Source: Teredinibacter haidensis
GTDB taxonomy: Bacteria; Pseudomonadota; Gammaproteobacteria; Pseudomonadales; Cellvibrionaceae
DNA length: 64,000 nucleotides
NCBI RefSeq assembly: GCF_014211975.1
Contig: NZ_CP060084.1
Coordinates: 744,001-808,000 of the forward strand
Reading direction: 5' to 3'
Position 1 is the first letter of the stretch, and each line of letters opens with the position of its first letter. Under the pieces are notes generated by a model. The model had not been told where the DNA came from and searched no databases. It was given only the letters and a program-made list of their open reading frames with translations. Both the position numbers and the translations under genes were made by a program. This document shows positions 56,468 through 64,000 of the stretch, piece after piece.

Positions 56468-56940
56468 TGAGAATAGGCCAGGGCTTTGATGTCCATGCAT
56501 TTGGTAGCGGCGATAAAATAGTGATAGGTGGTGAAGTTATCCCCTACAAACACGGGTTAGTGGCACACTCCGATGGAGATGTTTTACTTCACGCGCTGTG
56601 CGATGCACTCTTAGGGGCCGCTGCGCTCGGTGATATAGGCGGGCATTTTCCCGATACTGATGCTCAGTATAAAAATGCCGATAGTCGTGCACTGCTTCGT
56701 ATGGCTTATGCGAAGTTAAAGGCCGAGGGGTATTTGCTGGTTAATGCGGATATGACCATTATCGCGCAGGCTCCCAAAATGGCTCCATATATTGATGCCA
56801 TGAGAGCCAATATTGCCTCAGACCTGGAATCGACTATCGGTACTATTAATGTCAAAGCGACGACTACAGAAAAATTAGGATTTAATGGCCGTGGTGAGGG
56901 TGTTTCGGCCATGGCGGTGGTGCTACTAAATGAACGATGA
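56467..56940 (+). CDS. ispF: 2-C-methyl-D-erythritol 2,4-cyclodiphosphate synthase
   Basis: 157 residues from the ATG at 56467. Makes the cyclic diphosphate in the isoprenoid pathway. The metal-binding GQGFDVHAF, the HSDGDVLLHALCDALLGA block with GDIGGHFPDTD, and KATTTEKLGFNGRGEGV are intact. It overlaps ispD by 1 bp and truD by 11 bp. Confidence 0.97.
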   Translation: MRIGQGFDVHAFGSGDKIVIGGEVIPYKHGLVAHSDGDVLLHALCDALLGAAALGDIGGHFPDTDAQYKNADSRALLRMAYAKLKAEGYLLVNADMTIIAQAPKMAPYIDAMRANIASDLESTIGTINVKATTTEKLGFNGRGEGVSAMAVVLLNER

Positions 56941-57946
56941 TATTTCGACCATCAATACGCCTAGTATTGATTTCCCGTACGCCTACGGCGCCCCCCTTAC
57001 AACTGCAGACTTTCGTAGCCAGCAGGAAGACTTTGTTGTTGACGAAGAATTAGACTTTTTACCTGATGGCGAAGGCGAGCACCTGCTGGTTCAACTGCGT
57101 AAACGGGGCGACAATACGGCCTGGATCGCTGAACTTTTGGCCAAGCACTTCAACCTTCGGCAAATGGATGTTGGCTTTTGTGGACTAAAAGATCGGCATG
57201 CGGTTACCAGTCAGTGGTTCAGTTTGTACCTGCCCAAAGCGGCACCTTCTGAAGATGCGCCTCAACTGCAGCAGTTTTTGGATAGCAGCGAGTCCAGCCT
57301 GGAGCTGTTAGCGCAGGGCCGGCATCGTAAAAAGCTACGTCGCGGTCAGCACAAAGCAAACCATTTTCGTATCACCCTTAAAAATCTGGCTAACACAGTA
57401 GGTCTGGAAGAGCGTTTGCAGCAGATAGCTGAAAACGGTGTGCCCAACTATTTTGGCGAGCAACGTTTCGGGCGCTACAGTTCCAACTTGCATTGGGCTA
57501 TGCGATGGTTCGAGCAGGGAGAGACGATCCGCAATCGCAATAAAAAAGTCATGGCAAAATCGGCTGCGCGCGCCTATTTGTTTAACTTGGTGTTGGCCAA
57601 GCGTGTCGAACAGGAAAGCTGGAGCCAGTTGTTGGATGACAACCCTGAATCTGCTACGGGTCCTCTATGGGGGCGGGGACGTCCGGTTGTCGCGCCGGGT
57701 TTGGCTGAGTTGGAAGGTTCTGTTTTGAGCGCCTGGCAGAAATGGTTGGAAGCTCTGGAGCATGTAGGCTTGCAACAAGAACGACGAGCGCTGGTACTTA
57801 AGCCCGAGGGTTTCAACTGGCAAATGAGCGATGAAATGCTTGTGCTGGAGTTCGCTCTCCCGCCCGGAGCCTTTGCGACTTCGGTGTTGCGCGAGCTGGC
57901 GTTACTCAACAATATATCGGCCCAGCCAGAATCGGTGGACGCATAA
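56930..57946 (+). CDS. truD: tRNA pseudouridine(13) synthase
   Basis: 338 residues. Makes pseudouridine 13 in tRNA-Glu. The catalytic Asp is in FCGLKDRHAVTSQ (D88). Further TruD features are RRGQHKANHFRITL and the conserved VPNYFGEQRFGR. The start overlaps the end of ispF by 11 bp. The next gene is pcm, not surE. Confidence 0.95.
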   Translation: MNDDISTINTPSIDFPYAYGAPLTTADFRSQQEDFVVDEELDFLPDGEGEHLLVQLRKRGDNTAWIAELLAKHFNLRQMDVGFCGLKDRHAVTSQWFSLYLPKAAPSEDAPQLQQFLDSSESSLELLAQGRHRKKLRRGQHKANHFRITLKNLANTVGLEERLQQIAENGVPNYFGEQRFGRYSSNLHWAMRWFEQGETIRNRNKKVMAKSAARAYLFNLVLAKRVEQESWSQLLDDNPESATGPLWGRGRPVVAPGLAELEGSVLSAWQKWLEALEHVGLQQERRALVLKPEGFNWQMSDEMLVLEFALPPGAFATSVLRELALLNNISAQPESVDA

Positions 57947-58073
57947 AATTTAGCGACGCGGCTGTGGTATAGTTTTGGCGGCTGTTACTACCCCATCCTG
58001 GGCTAGGTCTGGCAGTTTAGACATTGAAATGCGAGTAGAAAAAGTGAACCCATTAAACCTTGAGGGCGTAGGT

Positions 58074-58715
58074 ATGACGTCCAAACGAACTAGGGAAAGA
58101 CTCGTTCAGCGACTGATGGAGCAGGGCGTTAGCAATCAATCCGTCCTGGAAGTAATGTCTAACACGCCACGTCACATCTTTCTCGACGAAGCACTCTCCC
58201 ATCGCGCTTACGAAGACACGGCTCTGCCTATTGGTCATGGACAGACGCTCTCTCAGCCCTACATTGTCGCGCGTATGACGGAGATACTGCTGGGTGCCGG
58301 GGGCAAGATGTCCCAGGTTTTAGAGGTGGGTACCGGATCGGGGTATCAAACGGCCGTTTTGGCACAGCTTGTTGACCAGGTTTGGAGTGTTGAACGCATC
58401 AAGCCCCTGCAGGACAAAGCGCGCGAACGCTTGCGTTTACTTGGCTTACGCAATGTCCAGCTGCGCCATGCTGACGGCGGTTTTGGCTGGCCAGAAGAAA
58501 AGCAATTTGATGGCATTCTCTCTACGGCGGCACCCCGAGAAATCCCGCAGGGCCTGTTAGACCAATTGGCACCAGATGGGGTTCTTGTTATACCCGTTGG
58601 CGTTGAAGCGCAGTATTTAACGTTGGTTATGCGGGTGGGCGATACTGATGAATTCAAAACTCAGCGGTTGGAGCCTGTGCGTTTTGTTCCCCTTCTGTCA
58701 GGCATTACAAGATAA
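58074..58715 (+). CDS. pcm: Protein-L-isoaspartate O-methyltransferase
   Basis: 213 residues from the ATG at 58074; MTSKRTRERLVQRLMEQGV matches pseudomonad Pcm starts. The in-frame ATG at 58029 would add 15 residues. It repairs damaged isoaspartyl residues with S-adenosylmethionine. Motifs: PIGHGQTLSQPYIVARMTE, the SAM loop LEVGTGSGYQTAVLA, and ILSTAAPREIP. It has a terminator just after it and is followed by a DUF368 gene. Confidence 0.95.
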   Translation: MTSKRTRERLVQRLMEQGVSNQSVLEVMSNTPRHIFLDEALSHRAYEDTALPIGHGQTLSQPYIVARMTEILLGAGGKMSQVLEVGTGSGYQTAVLAQLVDQVWSVERIKPLQDKARERLRLLGLRNVQLRHADGGFGWPEEKQFDGILSTAAPREIPQGLLDQLAPDGVLVIPVGVEAQYLTLVMRVGDTDEFKTQRLEPVRFVPLLSGITR

Positions 58716-58738
58716 AACTCTAAAGTAAAACCAAACTG

Positions 58739-58759
58739 GCGCCATTGTGGCGCTTTTTT
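58739..58759 (+). terminator. Rho-independent terminator of pcm
   Basis: Stem GCGCCA/TGGCGC with TTG loop and six Ts, about 25 bp after the pcm stop. Confidence 0.9.
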
Positions 58760-58794
58760 CTATTTAATCTGTTAACCAAAAATATAAACATGTT

Positions 58795-59748
58795 ATGAAA
58801 ACTACATCTGATCGGCGTGCGATCCAAGACTATTTATTGTTGTTGTTGAAAGGAATGTGCATGGGTGCTGCAGATGTGGTCCCGGGTGTATCGGGAGGCA
58901 CCATTGCGTTTATTACGGGTATCTATGACGAGTTGTTGCATTCTCTAAAGCAAATTGGTCCACAGGCTCTAACGGTTTTGTTTAAAGATGGGGTTGCGGC
59001 TGCGTGGAGATTTGTGAATGGCAATTTTCTACTAGCGGTTTTCGGGGGGATTCTTATTAGCCTGAAAACTTTCGCCTCTGTCATTGGTTATTGTCTGGAG
59101 AACTACCCGCTATTGGTTTGGGCTTTCTTTACAGGGCTGATTATCGCGTCCATTGTGTTGCTTTGGAAGCACCAAACCCGGTGGCATTGGCCGCAAATAC
59201 TAGCTTGTATACTGGGTGCAGCCTTTGTTTTTGGTGTATCTATCGCTTCTCCAACGCAATTACCGGGAACATGGTGGATGCTATTCCTCGGTGGCTTTGT
59301 GGCTATCTGCGCGATGATTTTGCCTGGTATATCCGGTAGCTTTATTTTGCTGTTGGTTGGTTTATACCCTGCATTTCTTGAGGCCATTACGGAGATGGAT
59401 TTAGTTGCTTTGGCAAGTTTTGGCGTTGGCTGTGTGGCAGGGCTATTATTGTTTTCCCGCTTTTTGTCCTGGTTACTAGATAGCTTTCACCAAACGACAT
59501 TGGCTACGTTAATCGGTTTCTTAATAGGTTCATTGAATGTTACATGGCCGTGGAAGCAAACGCTTGAAACTACGGTCGATCGTCACGGTGAACTTGTACC
59601 ACTTGTCCAGCAAAATATTTTACCTGCTACTTACGAGATTGTTGTGGGCCAGGGCGCGCAACTGTTTACAGCGCTGTCTCTTGGTCTTTTAGGGCTAGCA
59701 TTAGTGCTATTTGTTGAGTTGTTGTCGAAACGTTATTCAATTAACTAG
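58795..59748 (+). CDS. DUF368 / PopT-family polyprenyl-phosphate translocase
   Basis: 317 residues, about 8-9 transmembrane helices. The two inverted signature loops GAADVVPGVSGGTIAFITGIYD (here: GAADVVPGVSGGTIAF) and MILPGISGSFILLLVGLYP (here: MILPGISGSFILLL) are clear. DUF368 proteins were shown to flip undecaprenyl-phosphate back across the membrane for reuse in cell-wall synthesis, so that role is likely. Its place between pcm and nlpD is not the usual pseudomonad order. It has its own terminator-bounded unit upstream. Confidence 0.9.
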   Translation: MKTTSDRRAIQDYLLLLLKGMCMGAADVVPGVSGGTIAFITGIYDELLHSLKQIGPQALTVLFKDGVAAAWRFVNGNFLLAVFGGILISLKTFASVIGYCLENYPLLVWAFFTGLIIASIVLLWKHQTRWHWPQILACILGAAFVFGVSIASPTQLPGTWWMLFLGGFVAICAMILPGISGSFILLLVGLYPAFLEAITEMDLVALASFGVGCVAGLLLFSRFLSWLLDSFHQTTLATLIGFLIGSLNVTWPWKQTLETTVDRHGELVPLVQQNILPATYEIVVGQGAQLFTALSLGLLGLALVLFVELLSKRYSIN

Positions 59749-59958
59749 TTAAAAACGTCTAGTGGCTTTGCTCCAAGAATGAGTTAATCTCGGAATATAA
59801 GACAAATTTATGGAAGTTTGCCTGAGGATGATAGATTTTTTTCTAATATGTTTGTCGTTCTTAGTTCAAAAACATCTAACTTTACTTGGTCTTTATGCAT
59901 GTCTACTTGGTCGATAGATAAGGATTGTCCGCAAACGCTTGGTATACGGTTATATAGA

Positions 59959-60738
59959 GTGATCAAAATATTGATCACTCTGCTATTTGTTATTGCGATC
60001 AATAGCTCATGCTCGAACACGTCATACAGAGCCAATGTAGCTGATCGCCCAGCCCCCCCAGGAGAGAAGCTTACATTCCATATTGTTGCTAAGGGTGAAA
60101 CTCTTTATTCAATTGCGTGGCGCTACAATTTGGACTACAAATTACTGGCTCGCGCCAACGGTGTGGCCTCCAGCTATAATATCTATCCCGGTCAAAAATT
60201 AAGTCTTAATACAAAACCAGCAGTGTACAAGCCGACGGTGAAGAAGGCGCCGGCAGGCGCCAAGCTACCTACACCTCAGGTTTCGAAAGAAAATACAGCG
60301 CCACCTCGTTCGATAAAAAAATCGCCAACCATGGCAAAACAACCAGCGAAATCTCCAAGCAAAAATCCGCAGAAATGGCAATGGCCAGCAAAAGGAAAAG
60401 TAATTGCTACTTTCAGCTCAAACTCAGGCCTAAACAAAGGTATTGATATCCAAGGTAAATTGGGGGAGCCTGTGCATACAGCTGCTGCGGGGATCGTTGT
60501 TTATTCCGGTAGTGGGTTGCGAGGCTACGGCAAGTTACTGATCGTCAAGCACAGCGATAAATACCTGAGCGCATACGCACACAACAAGCGTCTGCTCGTT
60601 AAAGAGGGCTCTCAGGTTAAAGTTGGCGATAAAATAGCCGAAATGGGGTCATCTGGTACCGATACCGTAAAGCTGCATTTCGAGATTCGATATGATGGTA
60701 ATCCGGTCGACCCCCTTAGGTTCCTTCCTCGCAAGTAG
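59959..60738 (+). CDS. nlpD: NlpD-like lipoprotein, LysM and LytM (M23) domains
   Basis: 259 residues from a GTG at 59959, which gives a compact lipoprotein signal (IKILITLLFVIAINSSC, Cys 18). Other in-frame starts at 59899 (ATG) and 59818 (TTG) would place this signal internally. Start is thus uncertain. LysM domain (FHIVAKGETLYSIAWRYN, YPGQKL) is followed by a Pro/Lys linker and a LytM domain (LNKGIDIQGKLGEPV ... KLHFEIRYDG). The HxxxD metal motif is degenerate (Asn-Lys-Gly-Ile-Asp), as in NlpD, which activates amidase AmiC rather than cutting peptidoglycan. It precedes rpoS, as in other gammaproteobacteria. Confidence 0.9.
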   Translation: MIKILITLLFVIAINSSCSNTSYRANVADRPAPPGEKLTFHIVAKGETLYSIAWRYNLDYKLLARANGVASSYNIYPGQKLSLNTKPAVYKPTVKKAPAGAKLPTPQVSKENTAPPRSIKKSPTMAKQPAKSPSKNPQKWQWPAKGKVIATFSSNSGLNKGIDIQGKLGEPVHTAAAGIVVYSGSGLRGYGKLLIVKHSDKYLSAYAHNKRLLVKEGSQVKVGDKIAEMGSSGTDTVKLHFEIRYDGNPVDPLRFLPRK

Positions 60739-60949
60739 TTAGTAATAAAGTAGTATTTTTTCTCCGAAAAGCTTAAAGATTTGTCATTGCTGCCGACATC
60801 TACTCTTACTGGTGGCGGAGTTATCAACGCATAAACATAACTTTTCGATAGAAACCAAAACCGGAGGGGGGTAGTAGTATTGCCCAACCTGCAAAACGGC
60901 GAGCATATGGATTCTCGCAACTATAAATCTCGGTAACAGGAGTCAGGTC

Positions 60950-61975
60950 ATGGCGGTTCAAGAACTCGATGCAGTTTTATCTTATGCGGATTTAGAGCAG
61001 GACACGCTGGTACAACAGGGTACGTCTTTTGGTTCCGTGGATGATTCAAGGTCTGAAGAAATACACTCAAAACAGTCCCGTAAGCCCAAAAGTACTCGTG
61101 CTTCAAATACTAGTGATGTTGATGACACCTATCAGCGCAACCTCGATGCAACTCAGCTTTACTTGAACGAGATTGGTTTTTCTCCCTTGTTGAGTGCTGA
61201 AGAGGAAGTGTATTTTGCACGCAAAGCCCTCAAAGGAGACGATGCTTCACGTAAACGCATGATCGAAAGTAATTTGCGTTTAGTTGTAAAAATTTCCCGT
61301 CGATATGTTAACCGTGGGCTGGCGCTTCTCGATTTGATCGAAGAGGGTAATCTAGGCCTGATCCGAGCGGTTGAGAAGTTTGACCCCGAGCGTGGTTTCC
61401 GATTTTCGACGTATGCGACCTGGTGGATTCGACAGACAATTGAACGCGCCATTATGAATCAGACCCGGACTATCCGTTTACCGATTCATGTTGTGAAAGA
61501 GTTAAATGTGTACTTGCGCGCTGCGCGAGAGCTTTCCCAGAAACTTGATCACGAGCCTTCGGCAGAAGATATAGCCAACCTCTTAGATAAGCCTGTAGAA
61601 GATGTTGAGCGAATGCTGGCTTTGAATGAGCGTGTGACCTCAATGGATGTGCCTATTGGCCCATCTTCCGAAAAAACCGTGGTAGATACGGTGCCCGATC
61701 AGCAGGTTTCTGACCCTGTAGAGCTTCTTCAAGACCGAGATTTGTGTACTAGCTTGAATGGTTGGTTGGATGAGTTGAGCGAGAAGCAGCGCGAAGTTGT
61801 AGCACGTCGCTTTGGTTTGCGTGGGCATGAAACGAGTACGCTTGAAGAAGTGGGTCGTGAGATTGGTTTGACTCGCGAGCGTGTACGCCAGATCCAGGTG
61901 GAAGCGCTGCGCCGTTTACGCGATATTCTGGAAAAGCAGGGTTTGGATGCTACAGCCTTGTTTGGTGCTATGTAA
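60950..61975 (+). CDS. rpoS: RNA polymerase sigma factor RpoS
   Basis: 341 residues. Stationary-phase/general stress sigma factor. Acidic non-conserved N-terminus, then region 1.2 (DATQLYLNEIGFSPLLSAEE), region 2 (NLRLVVKISRRYVNRGLALL, FSTYATWWIRQTIERA), region 3 and region 4 (LEEVGREIGLTRERVRQIQV). A ribosome site AGGAG lies 7 bp before the ATG. The nlpD-rpoS pair is a classic gammaproteobacterial arrangement. Confidence 0.97.
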   Translation: MAVQELDAVLSYADLEQDTLVQQGTSFGSVDDSRSEEIHSKQSRKPKSTRASNTSDVDDTYQRNLDATQLYLNEIGFSPLLSAEEEVYFARKALKGDDASRKRMIESNLRLVVKISRRYVNRGLALLDLIEEGNLGLIRAVEKFDPERGFRFSTYATWWIRQTIERAIMNQTRTIRLPIHVVKELNVYLRAARELSQKLDHEPSAEDIANLLDKPVEDVERMLALNERVTSMDVPIGPSSEKTVVDTVPDQQVSDPVELLQDRDLCTSLNGWLDELSEKQREVVARRFGLRGHETSTLEEVGREIGLTRERVRQIQVEALRRLRDILEKQGLDATALFGAM

Positions 61976-61993
61976 TTAGCGCGCAAAGAAATA

Positions 61994-62024
61994 AAAAGGG
62001 TTGCCTTCCAGCAACCTTTTTTTT
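61994..62024. terminator. Terminator between rpoS and xthA (convergent)
   Basis: GGTTGC/GCAACC stem with CTTCCA loop (one extra G on the left), followed by eight Ts on the plus strand and five on the minus strand. Confidence 0.88.
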
Positions 62025-62083
62025 GTTTCTCAGCTTTTCTGGCACTTGTTGATCGGAAGTGAACAGCTACCGAAAACGGTTGT

Positions 62084-62848
62084 TTAAGGTTTTAGCTCCA
62101 GCCACACCGGGCAGTGATCAGAGCCCACAATCTCGTTGAATATACCGGCATCGCTGTTGTGTTCTGCTATTTCTGCCGAGCACATAAAATAATCTATTCT
62201 CCATCCAACGTTTTTTGCGCGAGCGCCTGCACGATAGCTCCACCAGGAATATTTGATTTCTTCAGGGTAAAACTGACGGAAAGTATCGACAAATCCGGCA
62301 TTGATATAGTTGTCCATACCGTCAATTTCCTCCTGCATGTAGCCAGCGGACTTATTGTAGTTTGGTTTGGCTCGAGCGAGATCAATGGCTTGGTGCGCAA
62401 CATTCAAATCGCCACACACAATAACCGGTTTCGTCTTTTCAAGATTTTTTAAAAAGGCAAGGAAAGCGGCATCCCAACCTTGGCGGTACTCGAGACGTTT
62501 TAACTCGCTGCCACTATTGGGTACGTAAACCGTTACCAGAAAATAATTGTCATATTCTGCAGTAATCACACGTCCCTCTAGGTCGTGTTCTTCTTGGCCG
62601 ATATCAAAGCTGACACTAATAGGTTTTGTTCGGCTAAGAATGGCTGTGCCGGAATAACCCTTCTTTTCTGCAGAGTTTGTATAGAGGTAGTAACCGTTAA
62701 TACCCTCAAGAGCTTCCTCTACCTGATCATCTTGGGCTTTGGTTTCCTGCAGGCACAAAATATCGGGTTTCATTTGGTCTAGGGAGCCGAGGAAATCTTT
62801 TTTCATTACGGCGCGAATGCCGTTAACGTTCCAGGAAATAATCCGCAT
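62084..62848 (-). CDS. xthA: Exodeoxyribonuclease III
   Basis: 254 residues. AP endonuclease and 3'-exonuclease of base-excision repair. N-terminal MRIISWNVNGIRA, catalytic Glu in LCLQETKAQD, the GDLNVAH core with the Asp and Asn, and the C-terminal GSDHCPVWLEL. Belongs to the endonuclease/exonuclease/phosphatase family. It lies between rpoS and fdxA, an extra gene compared with the pseudomonad order, on the opposite strand to rpoS. Confidence 0.95.
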   Translation of the reverse strand: MRIISWNVNGIRAVMKKDFLGSLDQMKPDILCLQETKAQDDQVEEALEGINGYYLYTNSAEKKGYSGTAILSRTKPISVSFDIGQEEHDLEGRVITAEYDNYFLVTVYVPNSGSELKRLEYRQGWDAAFLAFLKNLEKTKPVIVCGDLNVAHQAIDLARAKPNYNKSAGYMQEEIDGMDNYINAGFVDTFRQFYPEEIKYSWWSYRAGARAKNVGWRIDYFMCSAEIAEHNSDAGIFNEIVGSDHCPVWLELKP

Positions 62849-63016
62849 AGCAGTGTTCTTTTGTTGCCCGTTAGTGGTGGTTTTAATAGAAAACTAGCGC
62901 GAGATTATACCCGAAAGTATTTAAAACCGTGTTTTTATATCGTTGGAGGCAGGGCTTTGGGCTAAGTGGTACAGAGCGAAAACCGGCAAGGCTTAGCGCG
63001 AATTTGTGTTAGCCGA

Positions 63017-63045
63017 AAAAAAGCCCGCTTAAAAGCGGGCTTTTT
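63017..63045. terminator. Rho-independent terminator downstream of fdxA
   Basis: AAAAAGCCCGCTT/AAGCGGGCTTTTT stem with two-base loop, 15 bp after the fdxA stop. The minus-strand T run is seven bases. Confidence 0.93.
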
Positions 63046-63059
63046 AATACTGAAAAAAA

Positions 63060-63383
63060 TCACCTTTCGAGATATTGCAGCTTGCCCTCTACTCCATCCC
63101 ACTCTTCGGCATCGGCAGGAGCGTCTTTTTTCTCGGTAATATTGGGCCATACCTCAGAAAGCTCAGCGTTCAGCTCCAAAAACACTTCTTGGTCAGCAGG
63201 TAACTCGTCTTCCGAGAAAATGGCATCTACGGGGCATTCTGGCTCGCACAGGGCGCAGTCAATGCACTCGTCCGGGTGGATTACCAGGAAGTTCGGGCCT
63301 TCATAGAAACAGTCAACTGGACACACCTCTACACAATCTGTGTGTTTGCACTTAATACAGTTGTCGCCGACTACGAATGTCAT
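63060..63383 (-). CDS. fdxA: 7Fe-8S (3Fe-4S/4Fe-4S) ferredoxin FdxA
   Basis: 107 residues, the usual length. Electron carrier with two cluster motifs: CIKCKHTDCVEVCP and CIDCALCEPECP, with the variant spacing of seven-iron ferredoxins of the pseudomonad type. The remaining acidic C-terminal tail (KKDAPADAEEWDGVEGKLQ) is family-typical. It precedes mutS-side gene order fdxA-mutS as in Pseudomonas. Confidence 0.95.
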   Translation of the reverse strand: MTFVVGDNCIKCKHTDCVEVCPVDCFYEGPNFLVIHPDECIDCALCEPECPVDAIFSEDELPADQEVFLELNAELSEVWPNITEKKDAPADAEEWDGVEGKLQYLER

Positions 63384-63467
63384 GTGGGTTAACCTCTAGC
63401 TGAAAATTCCAAAGCGCGGCATTTTAGCAGGATAGTTGTGGGACGCATAGCCTCCAAATACCCGCAT

Positions 63468-64000
63468 TTAAAGTAGTTCTTTTAGCTGGTAAACGAGTTC
63501 CAAGGCTTGCCTGGGGCTTAGCTCGTCTGGGTTTATCTGCTTCAAACGTTTGTCGCTTTTACTGGGTTCTGGTGCGGAAAACAGATCTGCCTGGGGGTTG
63601 TTGTATGTCGGTTCTGGTTTGACGGCTACGATTGGCTTTGGCGCTTCGTGGCTACCGGCTTCAAGCTTGGTGAGTTGCTCTTTTGCATTATTCAGCACGG
63701 CTGCTGGAATGCCGGCTAGCTTGGCAACCTGTAGACCGTAACTGCGGCTGGCTGGGCCCGCCTGGATATTGTGCAGGAAGACAATGTTGTCATTGTGTTC
63801 GGTCGCGTCCAAATGAACATTGCGTACGGTGGGTAGTTGCTCGGGTAGGGCGGTAATCTCAAAGTAGTGTGTCGCGAAAAGCGTGTAGGCTTTTAAGTTC
63901 TCGGCTAAATGTTCGACGCATGCCCAGGCCAATGACAGGCCGTCGTAGGTGCTGGTACCGCGCCCGATTTCATCCATAAGTACTAGGCTGTTAGCCGTTG
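63468..64000 (-). CDS. mutS: DNA mismatch repair protein MutS, C-terminal part only
   Basis: Only the last about 177 codons are in the window; the gene continues past the right edge. Walker B is visible as SLVLMDEIGRGTSTYDGLSL, followed by the ATPase motif FATHYFEIT and a C-terminal dimerisation tail ending ALELVYQLKELL. MutS recognises mismatches and recruits MutL. It is adjacent to fdxA, in line with the pseudomonad order. Confidence 0.96.
   Translation of the reverse strand, partial: TANSLVLMDEIGRGTSTYDGLSLAWACVEHLAENLKAYTLFATHYFEITALPEQLPTVRNVHLDATEHNDNIVFLHNIQAGPASRSYGLQVAKLAGIPAAVLNNAKEQLTKLEAGSHEAPKPIVAVKPEPTYNNPQADLFSAPEPSKSDKRLKQINPDELSPRQALELVYQLKELL

Overview
The window looks like chromosomal DNA of a marine, polysaccharide-degrading gammaproteobacterium of the Cellvibrionales type (Saccharophagus / Teredinibacter / Cellvibrio relatives). 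The main clue is three large secreted glycoside hydrolases built from catalytic domains, CBM2/CBM10-type binding modules and very long polyserine linkers, together with a large TonB-dependent receptor. The right half follows the well-known pseudomonad-type order tilS-pyrG-kdsA-eno ... ftsB-ispD-ispF-truD-pcm-nlpD-rpoS ... fdxA-mutS. I saw no rRNA, tRNA, CRISPR array or prophage.

Layout. 1-4.7 kb: two minus-strand polysaccharidases, a GH5_8-type beta-mannanase cut by the left edge and a GH9-CBM3-CBM10-CBM2 endoglucanase. 4.7-6.1 kb: non-coding. 6.1-8.2 kb: a REC-PAS-GGDEF-EAL cyclic-di-GMP response regulator whose EAL domain is split by a third copy of an 8-bp tandem repeat. 8.4-13.2 kb: a DUF808 membrane protein and a TonB-dependent receptor. 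13.8-16.0 kb: an unrecognised two-gene unit (vWA lipoprotein plus polytopic membrane protein). 16.4-20.5 kb: a beta-helix lipoprotein, a small exported protein and mobA. 20.6-27.4 kb: pdxH, a broken IS200-type element, dgkA, a shikimate kinase, a 3 x 51-bp repeat, an Lrp regulator divergent from an aromatic/aspartate aminotransferase, an HD-GYP protein and greB. 27.7-34.8 kb: sbcCD and an S9 peptidase.

34.9-64 kb: the conserved block tilS, pyrG, kdsA, eno is interrupted by about 15 kb. That insert carries an orphan sugar-binding protein next to a chemoreceptor, the TIGR03546/TIGR03545 pair, a K+-independent-type H+-pyrophosphatase, a CBM2-CBM10-GH5 cellulase, a bacterial homologue of eukaryotic phosphorylase kinase alpha/beta subunits, and a LEA14-like lipoprotein. 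The block then resumes with ftsB-ispD-ispF-truD-pcm, a DUF368 transporter, nlpD, rpoS, xthA, fdxA and the 3' end of mutS. surE is absent from its usual place between truD and pcm.

How it fits together. The mannanase, GH9 and GH5 enzymes would be secreted to attack plant or algal cell-wall polysaccharide. The TonB receptor is a plausible oligosaccharide importer, and the sugar-binding protein with its chemoreceptor is a plausible sugar-sensing pair. Cyclic-di-GMP proteins (GGDEF/EAL, HD-GYP) would tune the switch between motile and attached life. The leads I would follow first are the repeat-mediated break in the GGDEF/EAL protein, the vWA-lipoprotein/membrane-protein operon, the phosphorylase-kinase-like protein and the binding-protein/chemoreceptor pair.
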